DNA of 64,000 bases from Aphrocallistes beatrix (GCA_963281255.1 OY725490.1:6944001-7008000); one strand, 5' to 3'; shown: positions 1-11,172, numbered from the stretch's first letter. Notes: generated by a model not told the origin, from the letters alone. A program made the numbers and translations.

Positions 1-1681
1 AATCGGATAGAAGTGACTTGGAATCTATCGGAACAGCTGCTGTTTGAAAGGAGACCTCAGTCAACGGGGTCGGAATTCTATTTATAATAGTTACAGGAGG
101 AGGAGGAGGAGGAGGGTTTGTGGGTGTTGCTAGCCTCTCTTTACTTCCTGTAACATCGGAAATCAGCTCAAGACCTGACAGGGCACAAGTTGGGTTGGTC
201 GGAGCAGATTGGAACACAGAAAAGTCTTTGAGGTCAAAGAAATCCGTACTTTTGGTGATAGGATCAGTTTTCGTAGTCGAGGCTTCGGGACAAGTAAACT
301 GAGTGAAATCTGAGAACTCTACTTTAGGTTCGCTAGGGAATATTCCAGTACTGTCCTGTCTGGTTGTGGATGGGATGGAGGGATGGTTGATATTTGCGGT
401 TTGAGGAGCAAGGATTTCGTAATCGGACAATCCCATGACTGGCTGGGAGTTGTTGGAGGTTTTGTCAGTGAGAAGAGGCTCACTCTTCTGATCGCTGCTC
501 TCATCCAGAACTCTGAGATACGCATACTTGTCTGTGACGTCACCTGAGCTCACAAGATTCTCTCCCGCTCCAGTCCCTCCAGAGAAGACGCTGAGAGGAA
601 GGGCAGAGGAGACGGGGGCGGGGGCTTCAGTAGTTCCGATGTCTCTGAAACAGCTGTACTTGTCCTCCGAGACAGTTGGAGCGCCAGTGGGAGGGAGGAG
701 AGGGGGAGTCTCGAGAGGTGAGATCGCAGCTGATGGAGGGAGAGTTGGATTGAGATTGGGTAAACTGGGCACGGAGATGTCTAGTTTGCTTGTTGGGGGC
801 GGGGCGCTCTTAAGTTCGCCAAATTCCGAGCCTATCGGGTTTGAAGATGATTTATCAATGGCAGCAGATTTGAAATCTCCGAAAGAGGTGTCAATTTTCG
901 CGTTTTGTATATTTACAGCTGGACTAACTATAGTACCAGGTTTAAACGTTTGTTGCATAGGAAGTCCATTCGGTACTGTCATGGAGGTGTTAGTAACAGG
1001 AAGTGGGGGTACATTGGCGCCCTGAGGGTACATTCTCACAGGCACTTGTACGGGCGGTGCCAAGTCAAGCGCGGGGATGGGGACGAAAGAGAAGCGAGCT
1101 AGCAAATCCAAATCGATCTGGTGTCCCTGCTGTGCTAGTGCTATCAGCCCCAGCACGGTGTAGCACTCGGTGAGTGTGAGCACGCCGGGCACGGTCTTGT
1201 TGCAGACGCTCCAGATCTGCTTCAGCTTCTCCTTGTCCAGTCTGCTGGACAGCAGGACAGGCTGAATCCGGTCCGTGAGGATGTAGTAACTCTGTCTGGG
1301 GTCTGCACACAGGGTGGACACCTGCTGATACAAGGGAGGGATGGCGCCCTTTCCTTGCATCCAAGCAGGGAGAGCTAAGAAAACTCCCTGGGGGACTCCT
1401 TGGGGGACACCTTGGGGGACTCCTTGGGGAACTCCCTGAGGGACTCCTTGGGGAAGCTGTGGACGAGAGGCCGCGTGGGGAGTGTGTGTCTGGCTGGTGA
1501 CAGGCTGCTGCGGGGTAGGCGGAAGGGTCCCATTCGTAGGAGGGTGTGGGAGGTTCAGGTTGGTGAGAGAGTCTTGTAGCATCTCAGTTAATCCTCGATT
1601 CTGCTGGCTGCTGCCACCAGACCACTTAGTGGCGGGTGGTTCATTGGACGGAGGTACCCAGTTACTATTGCTGGAAATCAT
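1..1681 (-). CDS. SYNRG: Gamma-synergin-like EH-domain protein, partial (3' end beyond window)
   Basis: One open frame runs from an ATG at 1681 to the window edge with no stop, so the C-terminus lies outside (about 560 residues seen). Residues about 105-205 resemble the EH domain of gamma-synergin (QVSTLCADPRQSYYILTDRI, later QIWSVCNKTVPGVLTLTE). Downstream are several acidic-phenylalanine motifs (SFGDFKS, EFGELKS, EFSDFTQF, DFFDLKDF). These match the kind by which synergin binds the gamma-ear of AP-1 and GGA adaptors, which would imply a role in trans-Golgi/endosome clathrin traffic. The rest is proline- and serine-rich and probably disordered, with a six-fold PQGV repeat and a poly-proline run. 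A good acceptor-like GTTGTAG lies 11 bases before the ATG. The family call rests on the EH domain plus these motifs; another EH-domain adaptor is the main alternative. Confidence 0.78.
   Translation of the reverse strand, partial: MISSNSNWVPPSNEPPATKWSGGSSQQNRGLTEMLQDSLTNLNLPHPPTNGTLPPTPQQPVTSQTHTPHAASRPQLPQGVPQGVPQGVPQGVPQGVPQGVFLALPAWMQGKGAIPPLYQQVSTLCADPRQSYYILTDRIQPVLLSSRLDKEKLKQIWSVCNKTVPGVLTLTECYTVLGLIALAQQGHQIDLDLLARFSFVPIPALDLAPPVQVPVRMYPQGANVPPLPVTNTSMTVPNGLPMQQTFKPGTIVSPAVNIQNAKIDTSFGDFKSAAIDKSSSNPIGSEFGELKSAPPPTSKLDISVPSLPNLNPTLPPSAAISPLETPPLLPPTGAPTVSEDKYSCFRDIGTTEAPAPVSSALPLSVFSGGTGAGENLVSSGDVTDKYAYLRVLDESSDQKSEPLLTDKTSNNSQPVMGLSDYEILAPQTANINHPSIPSTTRQDSTGIFPSEPKVEFSDFTQFTCPEASTTKTDPITKSTDFFDLKDFSVFQSAPTNPTCALSGLELISDVTGSKERLATPTNPPPPPPPVTIINRIPTPLTEVSFQTAAVPIDSKSLLSD
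1382..1453 (-). repeat. 12-base coding minisatellite, six PQGV units
   Basis: Six tandem 12-base units in the synergin-like frame encode Pro-Gln-Gly-Val six times. The units differ only at synonymous positions such as CCC/CCT and GTC/GTT, so the repeat is old enough to have drifted or is held by selection on the protein. It lies just N-terminal to the EH domain. Confidence 0.9.
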
Positions 1682-1862
1682 CTTACTGGCTACAACAGCT
1701 ACTGCACTGTATTAATAGTGATACAGACGTGTGAGAAAGCGATAAAATGCTGAATACGTATAAATACCCGTGTATCCCGTATGCTATTCTATGGCGAGTG
1801 GAATACATATGTCACACAGCTAATAGCAAACATATAACAAACACGAAAAGAGTTGCTTCGAA

Positions 1863-2942
1863 TCAAATGTCGTACTTTTTGAACTCCATCCCGTCTGGAG
1901 ACTTCATCCCCACTTTATCCTTCCCTACCTCGCTCCAGTTCGTGCTGAGCACGGTTCCGCCTGACTCCTGGAAGCTCTTCATCATGGCTTTCTTCTGATC
2001 GTCGGTGCCGCCTCCGTAAATCTGCTGGAAGAACTGATTCAGCGCAGCATCTCCTTTCGGTTTCTCCTCACTTTCCTCTTTCTTCATCTCCGCGGTCAGT
2101 TTGTCCCAGTCTTTGGGGGTCTTGGCAGAGGAGGGGAACTTCTGGGGGTCCTGAATAGGTGCCCCTGGGTCCTTGGGGTCGAAGTTCTTCAGGTTAGGCT
2201 GGGTATCAGACTTGGACTTGTCTTTCTCGAGTTTGGCCCATTGAACGGGAACAACTTTCTTGAGACGAATCTCAATCTTGGTAGGCAACACGGTCACCTC
2301 AGACTCATAGAACTTTATCTTGTCGTAGAGCTCAGTGTTGAGGATAAAGCTCTGGTCGTCTGGTAGTCTCACCTCGATTGAGATGTGGGTCTCTTTGAAC
2401 TGGTACACGAGGTCGTCCCGATTCACCTTCTTTATGAGGAGAGAGAGCACCACCTCTTTGTCCGACTGGTACCACTCATACCTGAACGTTTTCTTCGGGG
2501 TTTCTTTCTCTTTTTCTTTCTCCTTCTCCTTCTCTTTGGCGGGTGGCTTCTCAGCAGTTAGTCCTAGTTTTTCGTTGCACTTGTTCACTAGCTTGTATAG
2601 GACTGGATCGCTGCGCTGGGCGAAAGCTACTTTGATTGTGGACTTAGAACTTTCGTATTCCTCCAGCACAAACAAACACTCCGCCTTCAGCACCAGAGCA
2701 TCCACTAAGAAAATGTTCGATATATCTGCTCTATATATGACGGATCTCAAGTCTGTCAGGCACTCCGTGTGGTCTCCTGTCTCATAGTTCCCTTTAGCTC
2801 GGTAGTAAAAGTATTTTGGATCCACTTTATCCTCCCCCAAGGTCAGAATCGCTTCATCACATTTATCTATCATTTCTTGCCATTTCTTTTGATCCAAAAG
2901 CCATTCCATAGTCTCGAGCGAGTAACCTGAGTCATCAGCCAT
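1863..2942 (-). CDS. SUGT1: SGT1 homologue, HSP90 co-chaperone
   Basis: Single-exon gene of 359 residues, start chosen at MADDSGYS because this begins the conserved N-terminus; a further 29 in-frame codons upstream look like 5' leader. Order of domains: a TPR-like helical repeat region (about 8-125), a Lys/Glu-rich linker (KEKEKEKEKE), a CS domain (about 155-245, beginning FRYEWYQSDKEVVLSLLIK) and a C-terminal SGS domain (about 275-359) ending in GMEFKKYDI. SGT1 proteins bridge HSP90 to SKP1-CUL1 ligases and to leucine-rich-repeat clients, and are needed for kinetochore assembly. Length and domain order match the family. It diverges from the PIK3R5-like gene across a 312-base gap. Confidence 0.95.
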   Translation of the reverse strand: MADDSGYSLETMEWLLDQKKWQEMIDKCDEAILTLGEDKVDPKYFYYRAKGNYETGDHTECLTDLRSVIYRADISNIFLVDALVLKAECLFVLEEYESSKSTIKVAFAQRSDPVLYKLVNKCNEKLGLTAEKPPAKEKEKEKEKEKETPKKTFRYEWYQSDKEVVLSLLIKKVNRDDLVYQFKETHISIEVRLPDDQSFILNTELYDKIKFYESEVTVLPTKIEIRLKKVVPVQWAKLEKDKSKSDTQPNLKNFDPKDPGAPIQDPQKFPSSAKTPKDWDKLTAEMKKEESEEKPKGDAALNQFFQQIYGGGTDDQKKAMMKSFQESGGTVLSTNWSEVGKDKVGMKSPDGMEFKKYDI

Positions 2943-3254
2943 TATAAGACGATAGAAGCTAAATTCAATTTTGTGACTTATATTAAAACTATTGTGTTTT
3001 AGATTACGTATATAATACAATAAAACCACTTCATATTGACACCTCTCGGCAACATTACCGTGAAACCCTAGCGATAATTATCGGTCACAAAGAACTTTGT
3101 GGAGATGTGCATACGAAGCATTCAGAATGTCAGAATTAATGATTATATCGTTTGATTGGTACGGGCTTCATCCTAGAGTATGTCCAAAGAAACAAATAGC
3201 TATAAAGCAACATTGCTTGGATCACTTCAACAGTTGATAAATTGGTGAAAGGGA
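2943..3254. promoter_or_regulatory. Candidate bidirectional promoter between SUGT1 and PIK3R5-like gene
   Basis: The two start codons point away from each other with 312 bases between them, so this AT-rich gap must hold the 5' leaders and probably both promoters. I see no clear TATA box that can be assigned. A CACTTCAACAG acceptor-like site lies upstream of the plus-strand ATG. The promoter role is inferred from position only. Confidence 0.45.
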
Positions 3255-6200
3255 ATGGAGTGTGATATTTCGCATTTTTGTAAGTTGCTGAACGCGTATT
3301 TTGACCTCACGAATACGGCACAAGAAGATTACAAAGAGATAAGCAAATTCTGGGATTATTTTACAGATCGCAATAGAATCGTCAGTTTTGTCCTGACTCT
3401 CGTCTCCAAATTGATCGCACTGGACAGTGGGAATGCTTTCAAGCCGCTGGAGCAAGTGTACAATGATCTGATCTACAGGTGTGAACGCAAGGAGGAGTTT
3501 TTACAGTGGGAGCAGGTGGGAGGCAAATTACCTATATATTATCAGGACAGAGCTAAATCTATGCAAAACGCGATTCTCAACAATATTCACTTCATCCAGT
3601 CATTCTATGACTGCTCTAACTCAGGATATCTGCAGAAGATGTACCAGCGGTGGAAGGTGTCTAGAATTTCGACAGGAAGAGCGAACCAATTTGAAATTAA
3701 CATAATGTCTACCTTTGGAATGTTCGAAGTAAACCCGAGACAGTCTCCGCTGAGAAGGGTGCTGGGGAAAGATGCGAAATTCGCAAAGGGACTGGATGAG
3801 ATTATAATCGATCTGATTGACATCTGTCTCACTTCTGTGGGGAGGGGAAGTCTGGGCCAACGGCCGAATTTACATTGTCCCCTGCTCGCATTGGATAAAG
3901 TAAGCACTTCTTAACTTAACTGTTAGTCGTGCTATCTTATAGATCTACTCGGTAGGTATCAGAGAGCCTGATATACCAGAAACTCATGTTCAAGCTGCAG
4001 CAAACTCCGCTCCTCATGACTGTAGCCGTCCGTAGCGTGCTCAGCAACCTCATCAACCTGAGACACAGAGAGTCCGCTGTCCCTGTCAAGCTGTCAGACG
4101 GGATCGAGGAGGAGTCCCTGATACCGCTGCTTAACCTCTACACGGAGCTGGTCACAAGGGCGCCTGTCATCAACAAGGAGGTGCTACATGACGCGTACGA
4201 CATCGTAAAGCCGTTCTACCTCTGGCCTTACCCGCACTGCGAGATTGCACGACTAGCACTAGACTTCACTCAGGAGGAGATCGTATCGCCCGGGATCCAC
4301 TATCGGAGGAGGATCATAGCGGAACACTCCCTCCTTGAGACAGCGGGCGTCATCAAACCGCACAAGCACTACGTCCTGGTGGATGGTCTCGCGCCTAACG
4401 CAGCTGCGTTCATCCAGGCGTTCACTGGGAGGTCAGATCCAGACAAGCTGGAGCTGAAGAAGCACCTGTTGAAGCACGTGTTCGTGTGCGGGCACGGGGG
4501 GAACTTCGACCTGGCTAACTTTGGGAGGTGTCTGGACACCCTAGATGTGTATGTAGGACATTATTTCGAAGAAGTAATCCACTTGATTGAGGGAGCATTC
4601 AGTGATGAGAGCGGAGAGCTGAAGACCTGTCTCTTCACGAGACTGTCCCAAATATACGAGAAAATGGTCCAGCATGCTCAGGACAAAGGGCTTGAAATAA
4701 AATCTACTTCGGACAGCGAATCGAAGCGAAAGCTGGACGAGTTCATTCACATGGTGCCCCTCTACCCAAAGGTAGATAAAACACCCTTAATATAAAATTG
4801 ATATCGTAACGAATTTTTATATGATAAATTCAGGTGAGAATCCATGAGCTGAACAGCATGACAGTCCCCAAGTCGACGGAGTCCATCCTGAGGGACGTGC
4901 TGACTCGGGAACACCTCCTCACCACCTCCATCAACGCAGACTACTCGGAGTCCTATCAGGAAGTGGACAATTCTTTGGGTATCGTGGCTATCTCCAACAT
5001 GACTCAGCAGCGGTGAGTGGCTGATACATTGAAATAATACGAACTGTTAGAGTATGAATCCTGTAGCTACCCCTCAGTGAGACACAGCTTCAAAGACAAT
5101 GTTTTCGTCGCTAGCATGGACTCAATGGCCTCCACAGCACACAGCCTGAACAGACACAGTCGCAGGGAAGATACTCAGGTGATCGATTCTGCACACTACG
5201 ACCGCATAATCCCAGATGATGTTCCTAATACGTACTATAGCGGGCTGATGGAAAATGTGCGCGTTGGAAGCGGCGAGGATCAGTTTCGTGCGCGTTCCAA
5301 CAGTTCCTTCTCTCGACCGTCCAAGATCTCCCTCCCCCCTCGCTCGTCCCGCTCCGAGGATGGAGTAGACAACAAGGCGGAGCTTGAGAGAGCGGAGAAG
5401 ATTCTTAAGATTGTCGTGATTGGGACGGACAAGACGATCGGACAAGTCACGAAGGCGTTCATCAGGCTGAAGCACGAGAGTCCTAGCATATTCGCCAGGT
5501 GAGCACGTTGCTATAGTATCGCACGATATACAAGACCATCTCATATACAACACTCTCTCTCTAGGCAATATCCTCAGATCTTCTACGTGCCTGCCTCCAG
5601 CGCCGAGGGAATACAACTGCCGTTCGAGAGGGATATACCTGTGCCTGAGTTGATAGTACAGAAGCACGATCTCGACCATAAGATGTACCGGGAGTGCGAG
5701 AGTGCACGTGGGGGAGACATTTGGTTCGGGCGATTCATTTCACACTTAGACGGTTGGTACAAGCGTAACCTCCTCCTGGCCATACAAGGAGCGGTACACC
5801 TCTTCCCTCAGGTGCGGAACATCCCCGAGGAGAGTGCACCCCACCTCCTCTCGTTCCAATTCACGAATCGCAACAACTTAGCCAAGAGTGAGGACGAGGA
5901 GTCAGGAGTGAAACACAGTCCGCCCAAGCTAATCAGGGACATCGTGTTCTCCTTCACGAGAGAAGCGAGGTGCCTCTTCAACCTCAGGGTGTATCACGTG
6001 GAGATGTTGGACACGTGCGGGGAGGCCAAGTACACCATCTTCTCTCAGCGAGTGGAGCTGTTCCACAGACAACCGACCTCGATGCTGCCTATCAGACCGA
6101 GGAGCGGAGAACACGGATACGTCGCAAAGCCGCCCTGTGTCTCTGTGCGCATTTGGGAGGTGGCATTCGACGGGACACCAATGAACTCAGTGTGGTACCC

Positions 6201-6579
6201 GATACAGAGGTACTTCTCGGTCCGAGCTCTCAACATCCCTCGCCCTGCGGAGGGGTACATCCCGAACCCGGAGAGGGCGGGGTTTGAAATCACTGTGACT
6301 ACAAGCGTGAAACTTGGCGGGATCACGAACAGTGTGCGGCAGAGGTACAAAGCTAGCGGGGACCGGTTCCACCACCACTGCTACCAGTTCGAGATCCGAG
6401 CCAAGGACAGGGACAACCACTTCTCAGTAGCTGTGGACGGCGAGGCCCCCTTTCAGAACTTGGTGCGCGTCGTGGTGCGTCCGATGGAGAGTGTCATATC
6501 GAGAGTGTCGGACAAGAGACACAGGAAGCGGAGCAAGCTCTCCGTCCCCATCATGACGTTCTGGCCAGTGGATCTGTGA
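3255..6579 (+). CDS. PIK3R5: PI3-kinase gamma regulatory subunit p101-like (PIK3R5/PIK3R6 family)
   Basis: Five exons by reading frame: 3255-3899, 3956-4771, 4834-5012, 5067-5498 and 5565-6579, giving about 1,028 residues; introns are 54-66 bases with GT-AG ends. Blocks match vertebrate p101 in order: FYLWPYPHCEIARLALDF followed by SPGIHYRRRIIAEHSL (N-terminal helical region), KSTESILRDVLTREHLL, ILKIVVIGTDKTIGQVTKAF (start of the central domain), and WFGRFISHLDGWYKRN (WYKRN in p101 is WYERN). The C-terminal third corresponds to the Gbeta-gamma-binding region. p101 recruits the class IB p110gamma catalytic subunit to the membrane downstream of G-protein-coupled receptors. Exon 2 could start at 3956 or 3965, both in frame. 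p84 (PIK3R6) versus p101 cannot be separated here; the gene may predate that split. Confidence 0.9.
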
Positions 6580-6732
6580 ATACAACCGTATCTACCATGT
6601 GTATTGTATTAATATCAGATGCTGCTACAGCAGGATTCTCTTACAGTGATTTATGTATTAAATCAATTTATGAAAGAAAAATCTATTATCAACTCACTTG
6701 AGCTGTTGTATATATTAAAACGGAGGATAATA

Positions 6733-8164
6733 TTATATTTCTATCATCTGAGTGAAAACTCCATACCCTATCGTCCTCATATTTTCCCTAAGTGTAAATC
6801 TGCTACCAGACTCTACTAAGAATTTGGAGTTAAAATCGAATATCACTTCCCTGGATTCTCCAGGAAGGATCATCTGCTTCTCCCCTTGCTCCTGCTCCCC
6901 CCCGGTATCACGGATCATCTCCACGATTCGGGCGGGGAATGACATCATCTCGGAGTAGAGGATAGGTTCAAACCCCTCGAACACAGCCATCAGCCGCCCC
7001 CCCTCGTCCACACTCCTAAAGTAGATCTTGGCTCTCGCTCGCTGGTAGCTCTTCAGCTCCTTGATGATGGGACAGAGTACCATTCCTCTCTTCAGGCGCG
7101 CATTGGTACCCACTCCCCTCATGGAGAGGCCCAGTCTGTCCCCCGCCTCACCCTGTTCCAGTTCCTTACGATACTTCTCTATGGAAGTGACTGTTACCTT
7201 GCAATGCCCCTTCTTTCCCACCAACAGAGCTTTGGTCCCCTTGGCTAGCACCCCTCTCTGCAGGAAACCTAACACGATGAGACCCTCTCCTCTCACCTTC
7301 ATGCTCTTGTCCACGAAGAAGCGGAACGGCTTGTCTTTCTCCCTCACTGGCAGCGGGATATACTGATCCATGGTGTTCAGCAGTAATTCGACAGATTTCT
7401 TCCCGATTTCTTCATCTCTACAGAGTGCAAGTATGAACCGTGGAATCAGCTGTTGCGTCGCGGTCAGAGATGCAATACCTGCCTTGAAGAGCTGCCAGAG
7501 CTGACCCCTTTATGACGGGCACCTCCTCACTAGGATACCCGTTCTCGGCCAACAGCTCTCTCACCTCTAGCTCCACCAGCTCTGCGATCTCACTGTCCTG
7601 CACGACATCCAGCTTGTTGAGGTACACGATCATCCGCTCCACTCCCACCTGCCTCGCCAGCAGCACGTGCTCCCTCGTCTGAGGCATGCAACCGTCCGTG
7701 GCTGCCACCACCAGGATGCTGCTGTCCATCTGAACGGTGCCTGCATAGGAGAGACCAGCGTTCTCAGTACATCGGAGAATAACTCCGTGCTAGAGAGTGC
7801 GCGTACCTGATATCATGCTCCTGACGTAGTCTGCATGTCCAGGGCAGTCGATGTGTGAATAGTTCCTGCTCTCTGTCTCGTAGGTGAGACTGGCATTGGT
7901 AATGGTTATCCCGCGGCTCTTCTCTTCAGGCAGTCCGTCTATCTGCTCGTACGCGCGGAACTTGGCCCTCCCCTCCGCGGACAAGATGCGCGTGATGGCG
8001 GAAGACAGGGTGGTCTTGCCGTGATCAACATGGCCGATGGTGCCCACGTTTACCCAGGGCTTCTCTTGGCTCGGTTTGTCGGATTGGCTGAGGGAGTGAC
8101 TGGACATGAGTAAGTGGGACTGAGGCCTGATCAGACCTCGGCGAATTCTTCGCAGTGGCAGCAT
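6733..8164 (-). CDS. TUFM: Mitochondrial elongation factor Tu
   Basis: Three exons, 7807-8164, 7479-7740 and 6733-7417, give 434 residues; introns are 66 and 61 bases. All GTPase motifs are present: GHVDHGKT (G1), RGITIT (G2), DCPGH (G3), NKLD (G4) and GSAL (G5). Domains 2 and 3 follow, ending [17 protein letters not shown]. The N-terminus [15 protein letters not shown] is basic and amphipathic, as expected for a mitochondrial import presequence. The protein delivers aminoacyl-tRNA to the mitochondrial ribosome. Introns exclude bacterial contamination. It lies only 118 bases downstream of EDEM3 on the same strand, with a TTCTAACTAG acceptor-like site shortly before its ATG. Confidence 0.95.
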
Positions 8165-8282
8165 ACAAGAAGAGGCTAGTTAGAATATTAAGCATGAGTG
8201 TATTGTCAGTGAATAATACTATAAGCATCAAACATTGCAAGACTGTACAATTGATATAAGCAAAATGCATAAGACTCAGCCC

Positions 8283-10751
8283 CTAAGGAAGAGGGCTAGT
8301 CTCCCCACGTTCTTGTTTCTTAACATCCAGCTGGTCTATCAAAGCCTCCCCGAGAATCCTAACTGTCACTTCCTGTCCCTCCTCCAGCATCCTTCTGAGC
8401 TTCCTCCCCTCCCGAGAGGTGACAAAGACAGAAGGGATCTTAATCTGCTCCATCATTTCTCCCGGCTCCCCACTCATGGAGATCAGTTTGCTCTCGGACT
8501 CCTGTGCGTAGTCGAATATAATGGCAGCGCCCGCCCCAGCGTTCTGAGCGCTCAGCGCCTTCTCCTGGAAGAGACAGCCCCCCCTCTCTACCAGCAGGAT
8601 CCCGCCCGACACAGGAGGGATGTCCAGCTCCACACAGGCATTGAGGGGGCTGGCTAGCACCAGGACCCCCTGCACCCAGCTACCCACTGGTAAGGAGCGA
8701 CCGAACATCGCAGCCCCCGCCAGACAGGCGAACTCGGATTCCGTCCCCAGGTTGAAGATGACAGACTTGAAGTTCACATTGGGATTGGCTCCTCCCTCCC
8801 TGGAGGCCTCGGCCAGCTTGATCAGCTCCTTCATCAGGAAGAGCCCCGCCCCCCCGAGCTGCTGGGTCTCCGCTTGTCCGGGGGTGTGCACCAGCTGGAT
8901 GGTACCGCCTTTCTGCTGCTGGATTGAGATTCCCATCCGTCCCAACTGCTTCCTGTGCTCCTCAGAGGTGAGGTCTAGCTCCTGGGGGGTCAGGAGGGGA
9001 CTGACTTCTTCCTCTTTAACCTCTTCCTCCCCTACTCCACATTTTTGCACCACTTTCACACTCTCCGCGGCCACAAGTTGTCTACAGAGGTGTCTGTAGT
9101 AGCTCAGGGAGCCGAGCTGGTAGTCACACGTCTCCTCTGACACCCTGGCCCCCTTCCTCACGGAGGAGAGGGAGAGAGGGAGCAGGTGTGCCTCTGTCGT
9201 GAAGATGAACTCGTCCAGGTTGAATGGGAGCTGTGATTCCTCGCTGAACAAGAGATAGAGGTATTTCAGCGTCTCTGCTAGCACGAAACTGTCCAGCCTA
9301 TCAGCCAGCTTTTTGCTCTTGACATCCTCAAACGCTGCCAGTCCGCAATCCACCCTAGCGTGCCGCTCCAGCACCTCCAGAGCCCGCCTCCCGATGTCCA
9401 GGTACCGGGGACTCCTGGTGGCCTGGTACAGGAAGAGGGTGCTCTCGATGAACTCAGGTCTCAGGTGGTGCTGTCTCCAGTGCACGCCCAAATCAAAGTT
9501 GTACGCTTCCGGCAATACCTCCCACTTGTCCACCACCTGCACGAACCCCTCGTACACAGCTTTGGCGCCTAACAGGTCCCCAGCTAGCACCTGGAGCCCG
9601 GGCCAGAAGGCGGTCAGGGAGTCGGCGTAGGAGCGGATGGGGCGGGCCGGATTGTCCATGTTCACTTGGACAAGGTGTATCCCCCTGCGCACGTACTTGT
9701 CGATCCCTAGGTAGTGACTCTTGAACCTCTCCCAGTACTCCTGCTCACCGAACAGGATGTACCCCTTCAGGAGGTACTCGAAGTATGAGTCCAGCCCCGC
9801 CCCCACTCCCGAGTCCGTCCTCAGCCACTTCCCGCTCTGCACGTCGATCACAGAGCCCACCAGCTGGGTGTGTCTGTCCCTGCGCGTCCAGATGGAGTCC
9901 ATAACCCTCCGCGCGGTCTCCTCCCAGAAAGGGTTGCCGGTGAGTCGAGAAAGAGCGCCGAACTCCAGCAGTAGGGTGCCAGCACAAGCGGTGCAGGTGC
10001 TGTGTGCGCCTGCACCCTTGTTCCCCGCCTCCACTACCTGTCCCGTGCGGAGGTTGACGCGAGGGTAGGGGATCCCTGTCTCGCTGTCAAACGCTGGCAT
10101 CAGTCGCTGCGCCACCTCTGTTCCCATCTGAAGCAGCTCCCCCTGGTACCAGAACACCTCTTCGTGCCCCCTCTCCTTCAGACGCACTGCGAGCACGTGC
10201 CCCGAGAGGAGACCCCCTAACACGCGGATATTCGTCTCGAAAACTGACACTGACAGATTCGCATTGAAGCTGACCTGCTGGATAACTCTCCGCAGCGCTT
10301 GGCTGAACTCCTGGATGTGCCCCATGATAGCCAGCGTGTCCAGGGTGTCGATGAGCGTGAGTGAGAAGTTGCCCATCGCCTCATCCACGTCCCCCCTCGA
10401 CGGCGTGATCCCCCTCAGTCTCCCCGAGCAGGAGAGAGGCATCAGCTCGTCGTGAGGGTAGGCGTGCAGCATGTAGGCGGCGTAGGTGTGGTTGAAGAGG
10501 GCCTCTACCCTCGAGCGGAGCTGTTGCTTCAGAGGGAGGGAGGATTGGGGTGTGTTCGCGCGGGAAGAGTTGGGTGAGGAGAAACTCTCTGATGTATATT
10601 GTGATAAGTGAGAAATGTGGGCCTTGTGCTCCAATCGAACACCCGAGGTGTCAGAGGGAGTGGTCAACTCGATGGACAAGATGGAGATGAGGAGGAGTGC
10701 GTAGAAAGTTCTCAGAGAATGGGAGAAACATTTTGATGAGAAAATGTGCAT
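8283..10751 (-). CDS. EDEM3: ER degradation-enhancing alpha-mannosidase-like protein 3
   Basis: Single exon, 822 residues. I start at MHIFSSKCFSH because the upstream in-frame stretch has no ATG and a strong acceptor-like TTCATTTTAG sits two bases before this one. A hydrophobic signal or anchor segment (FYALLLISILSIE) is followed by a glycosyl hydrolase 47 domain (about 80-520, with MLHAYPHDELMPLSC, DTLDTLAIMG and AGAGAHSTCTACAG-like blocks) and a protease-associated domain near the C-terminus (about 660-780, VERGGCLFQEKALSAQNAGA). The PA domain separates EDEM3 from EDEM1 and EDEM2. EDEM3 trims mannose from misfolded glycoproteins to mark them for ER-associated degradation. The protein ends in GETSPLP, with no KDEL-type retrieval signal such as mammalian EDEM3 carries. 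Confidence 0.93.
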   Translation of the reverse strand: MHIFSSKCFSHSLRTFYALLLISILSIELTTPSDTSGVRLEHKAHISHLSQYTSESFSSPNSSRANTPQSSLPLKQQLRSRVEALFNHTYAAYMLHAYPHDELMPLSCSGRLRGITPSRGDVDEAMGNFSLTLIDTLDTLAIMGHIQEFSQALRRVIQQVSFNANLSVSVFETNIRVLGGLLSGHVLAVRLKERGHEEVFWYQGELLQMGTEVAQRLMPAFDSETGIPYPRVNLRTGQVVEAGNKGAGAHSTCTACAGTLLLEFGALSRLTGNPFWEETARRVMDSIWTRRDRHTQLVGSVIDVQSGKWLRTDSGVGAGLDSYFEYLLKGYILFGEQEYWERFKSHYLGIDKYVRRGIHLVQVNMDNPARPIRSYADSLTAFWPGLQVLAGDLLGAKAVYEGFVQVVDKWEVLPEAYNFDLGVHWRQHHLRPEFIESTLFLYQATRSPRYLDIGRRALEVLERHARVDCGLAAFEDVKSKKLADRLDSFVLAETLKYLYLLFSEESQLPFNLDEFIFTTEAHLLPLSLSSVRKGARVSEETCDYQLGSLSYYRHLCRQLVAAESVKVVQKCGVGEEEVKEEEVSPLLTPQELDLTSEEHRKQLGRMGISIQQQKGGTIQLVHTPGQAETQQLGGAGLFLMKELIKLAEASREGGANPNVNFKSVIFNLGTESEFACLAGAAMFGRSLPVGSWVQGVLVLASPLNACVELDIPPVSGGILLVERGGCLFQEKALSAQNAGAGAAIIFDYAQESESKLISMSGEPGEMMEQIKIPSVFVTSREGRKLRRMLEEGQEVTVRILGEALIDQLDVKKQERGETSPLP

Positions 10752-10772
10752 AACTAAAATGAATTGGAACAA

Positions 10773-11172
10773 GTCTGTTTTCTGAGTCGCCTAGTTATGT
10801 AGTACATACACAAACCGATCATGTCTGTGTTGTGGCAAATCTAACCAACTATCCGATTGTTTAATTAATATTCAAGAACCAAGGATGAGTCAGTTCAGAG
10901 AATCTAAGTTGCAAGTGCGAACACAGATATGAGAACTTGTTAATAATCAAATTAATTATAATTGGAAAAACTAAATGATTCATACAATAATTAAGAAATT
11001 ATCAAAATAGACTTCTAACAATCAAACTCAATAGCTAGACAGTCGGAAAGATATCTATAATACAGTATACACAAATTATCCAATCGATCCATTTACATTA
11101 GAAGTGAGGTGTCAGTCAGTGATGTGAGTGGGCACTAGCAATAGTGGTAAGTGAGGGAGTTGTGTGTTGTGA
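10773..11172. other. Intergenic, EDEM3 to Ig receptor, no gene seen
   Basis: About 400 AT-rich bases between the stop of the Ig receptor and the leader of EDEM3. No open frame, tRNA-like fold or repeat with flanking duplications was recognised. It presumably holds the 3' untranslated region of the receptor gene. Confidence 0.6.

Noticed and set aside
528..1025. Plus-strand frame of 165 residues opposite the synergin-like gene
   Set aside because: Antisense shadow of a Pro/Ser-rich coding frame that is open on the minus strand and carries the EH domain and DF motifs.
6733..8164. EF-Tu as bacterial contamination or symbiont DNA
   Set aside because: Two short GT-AG introns, a mitochondrial-type presequence and flanking animal genes show that it is the nuclear gene for mitochondrial EF-Tu.
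10752..10772. Start of EDEM3 at 10772
   Set aside because: That codon is TTG, not ATG. The first ATG in frame is at 10751, right after an acceptor-like TTTTAG.
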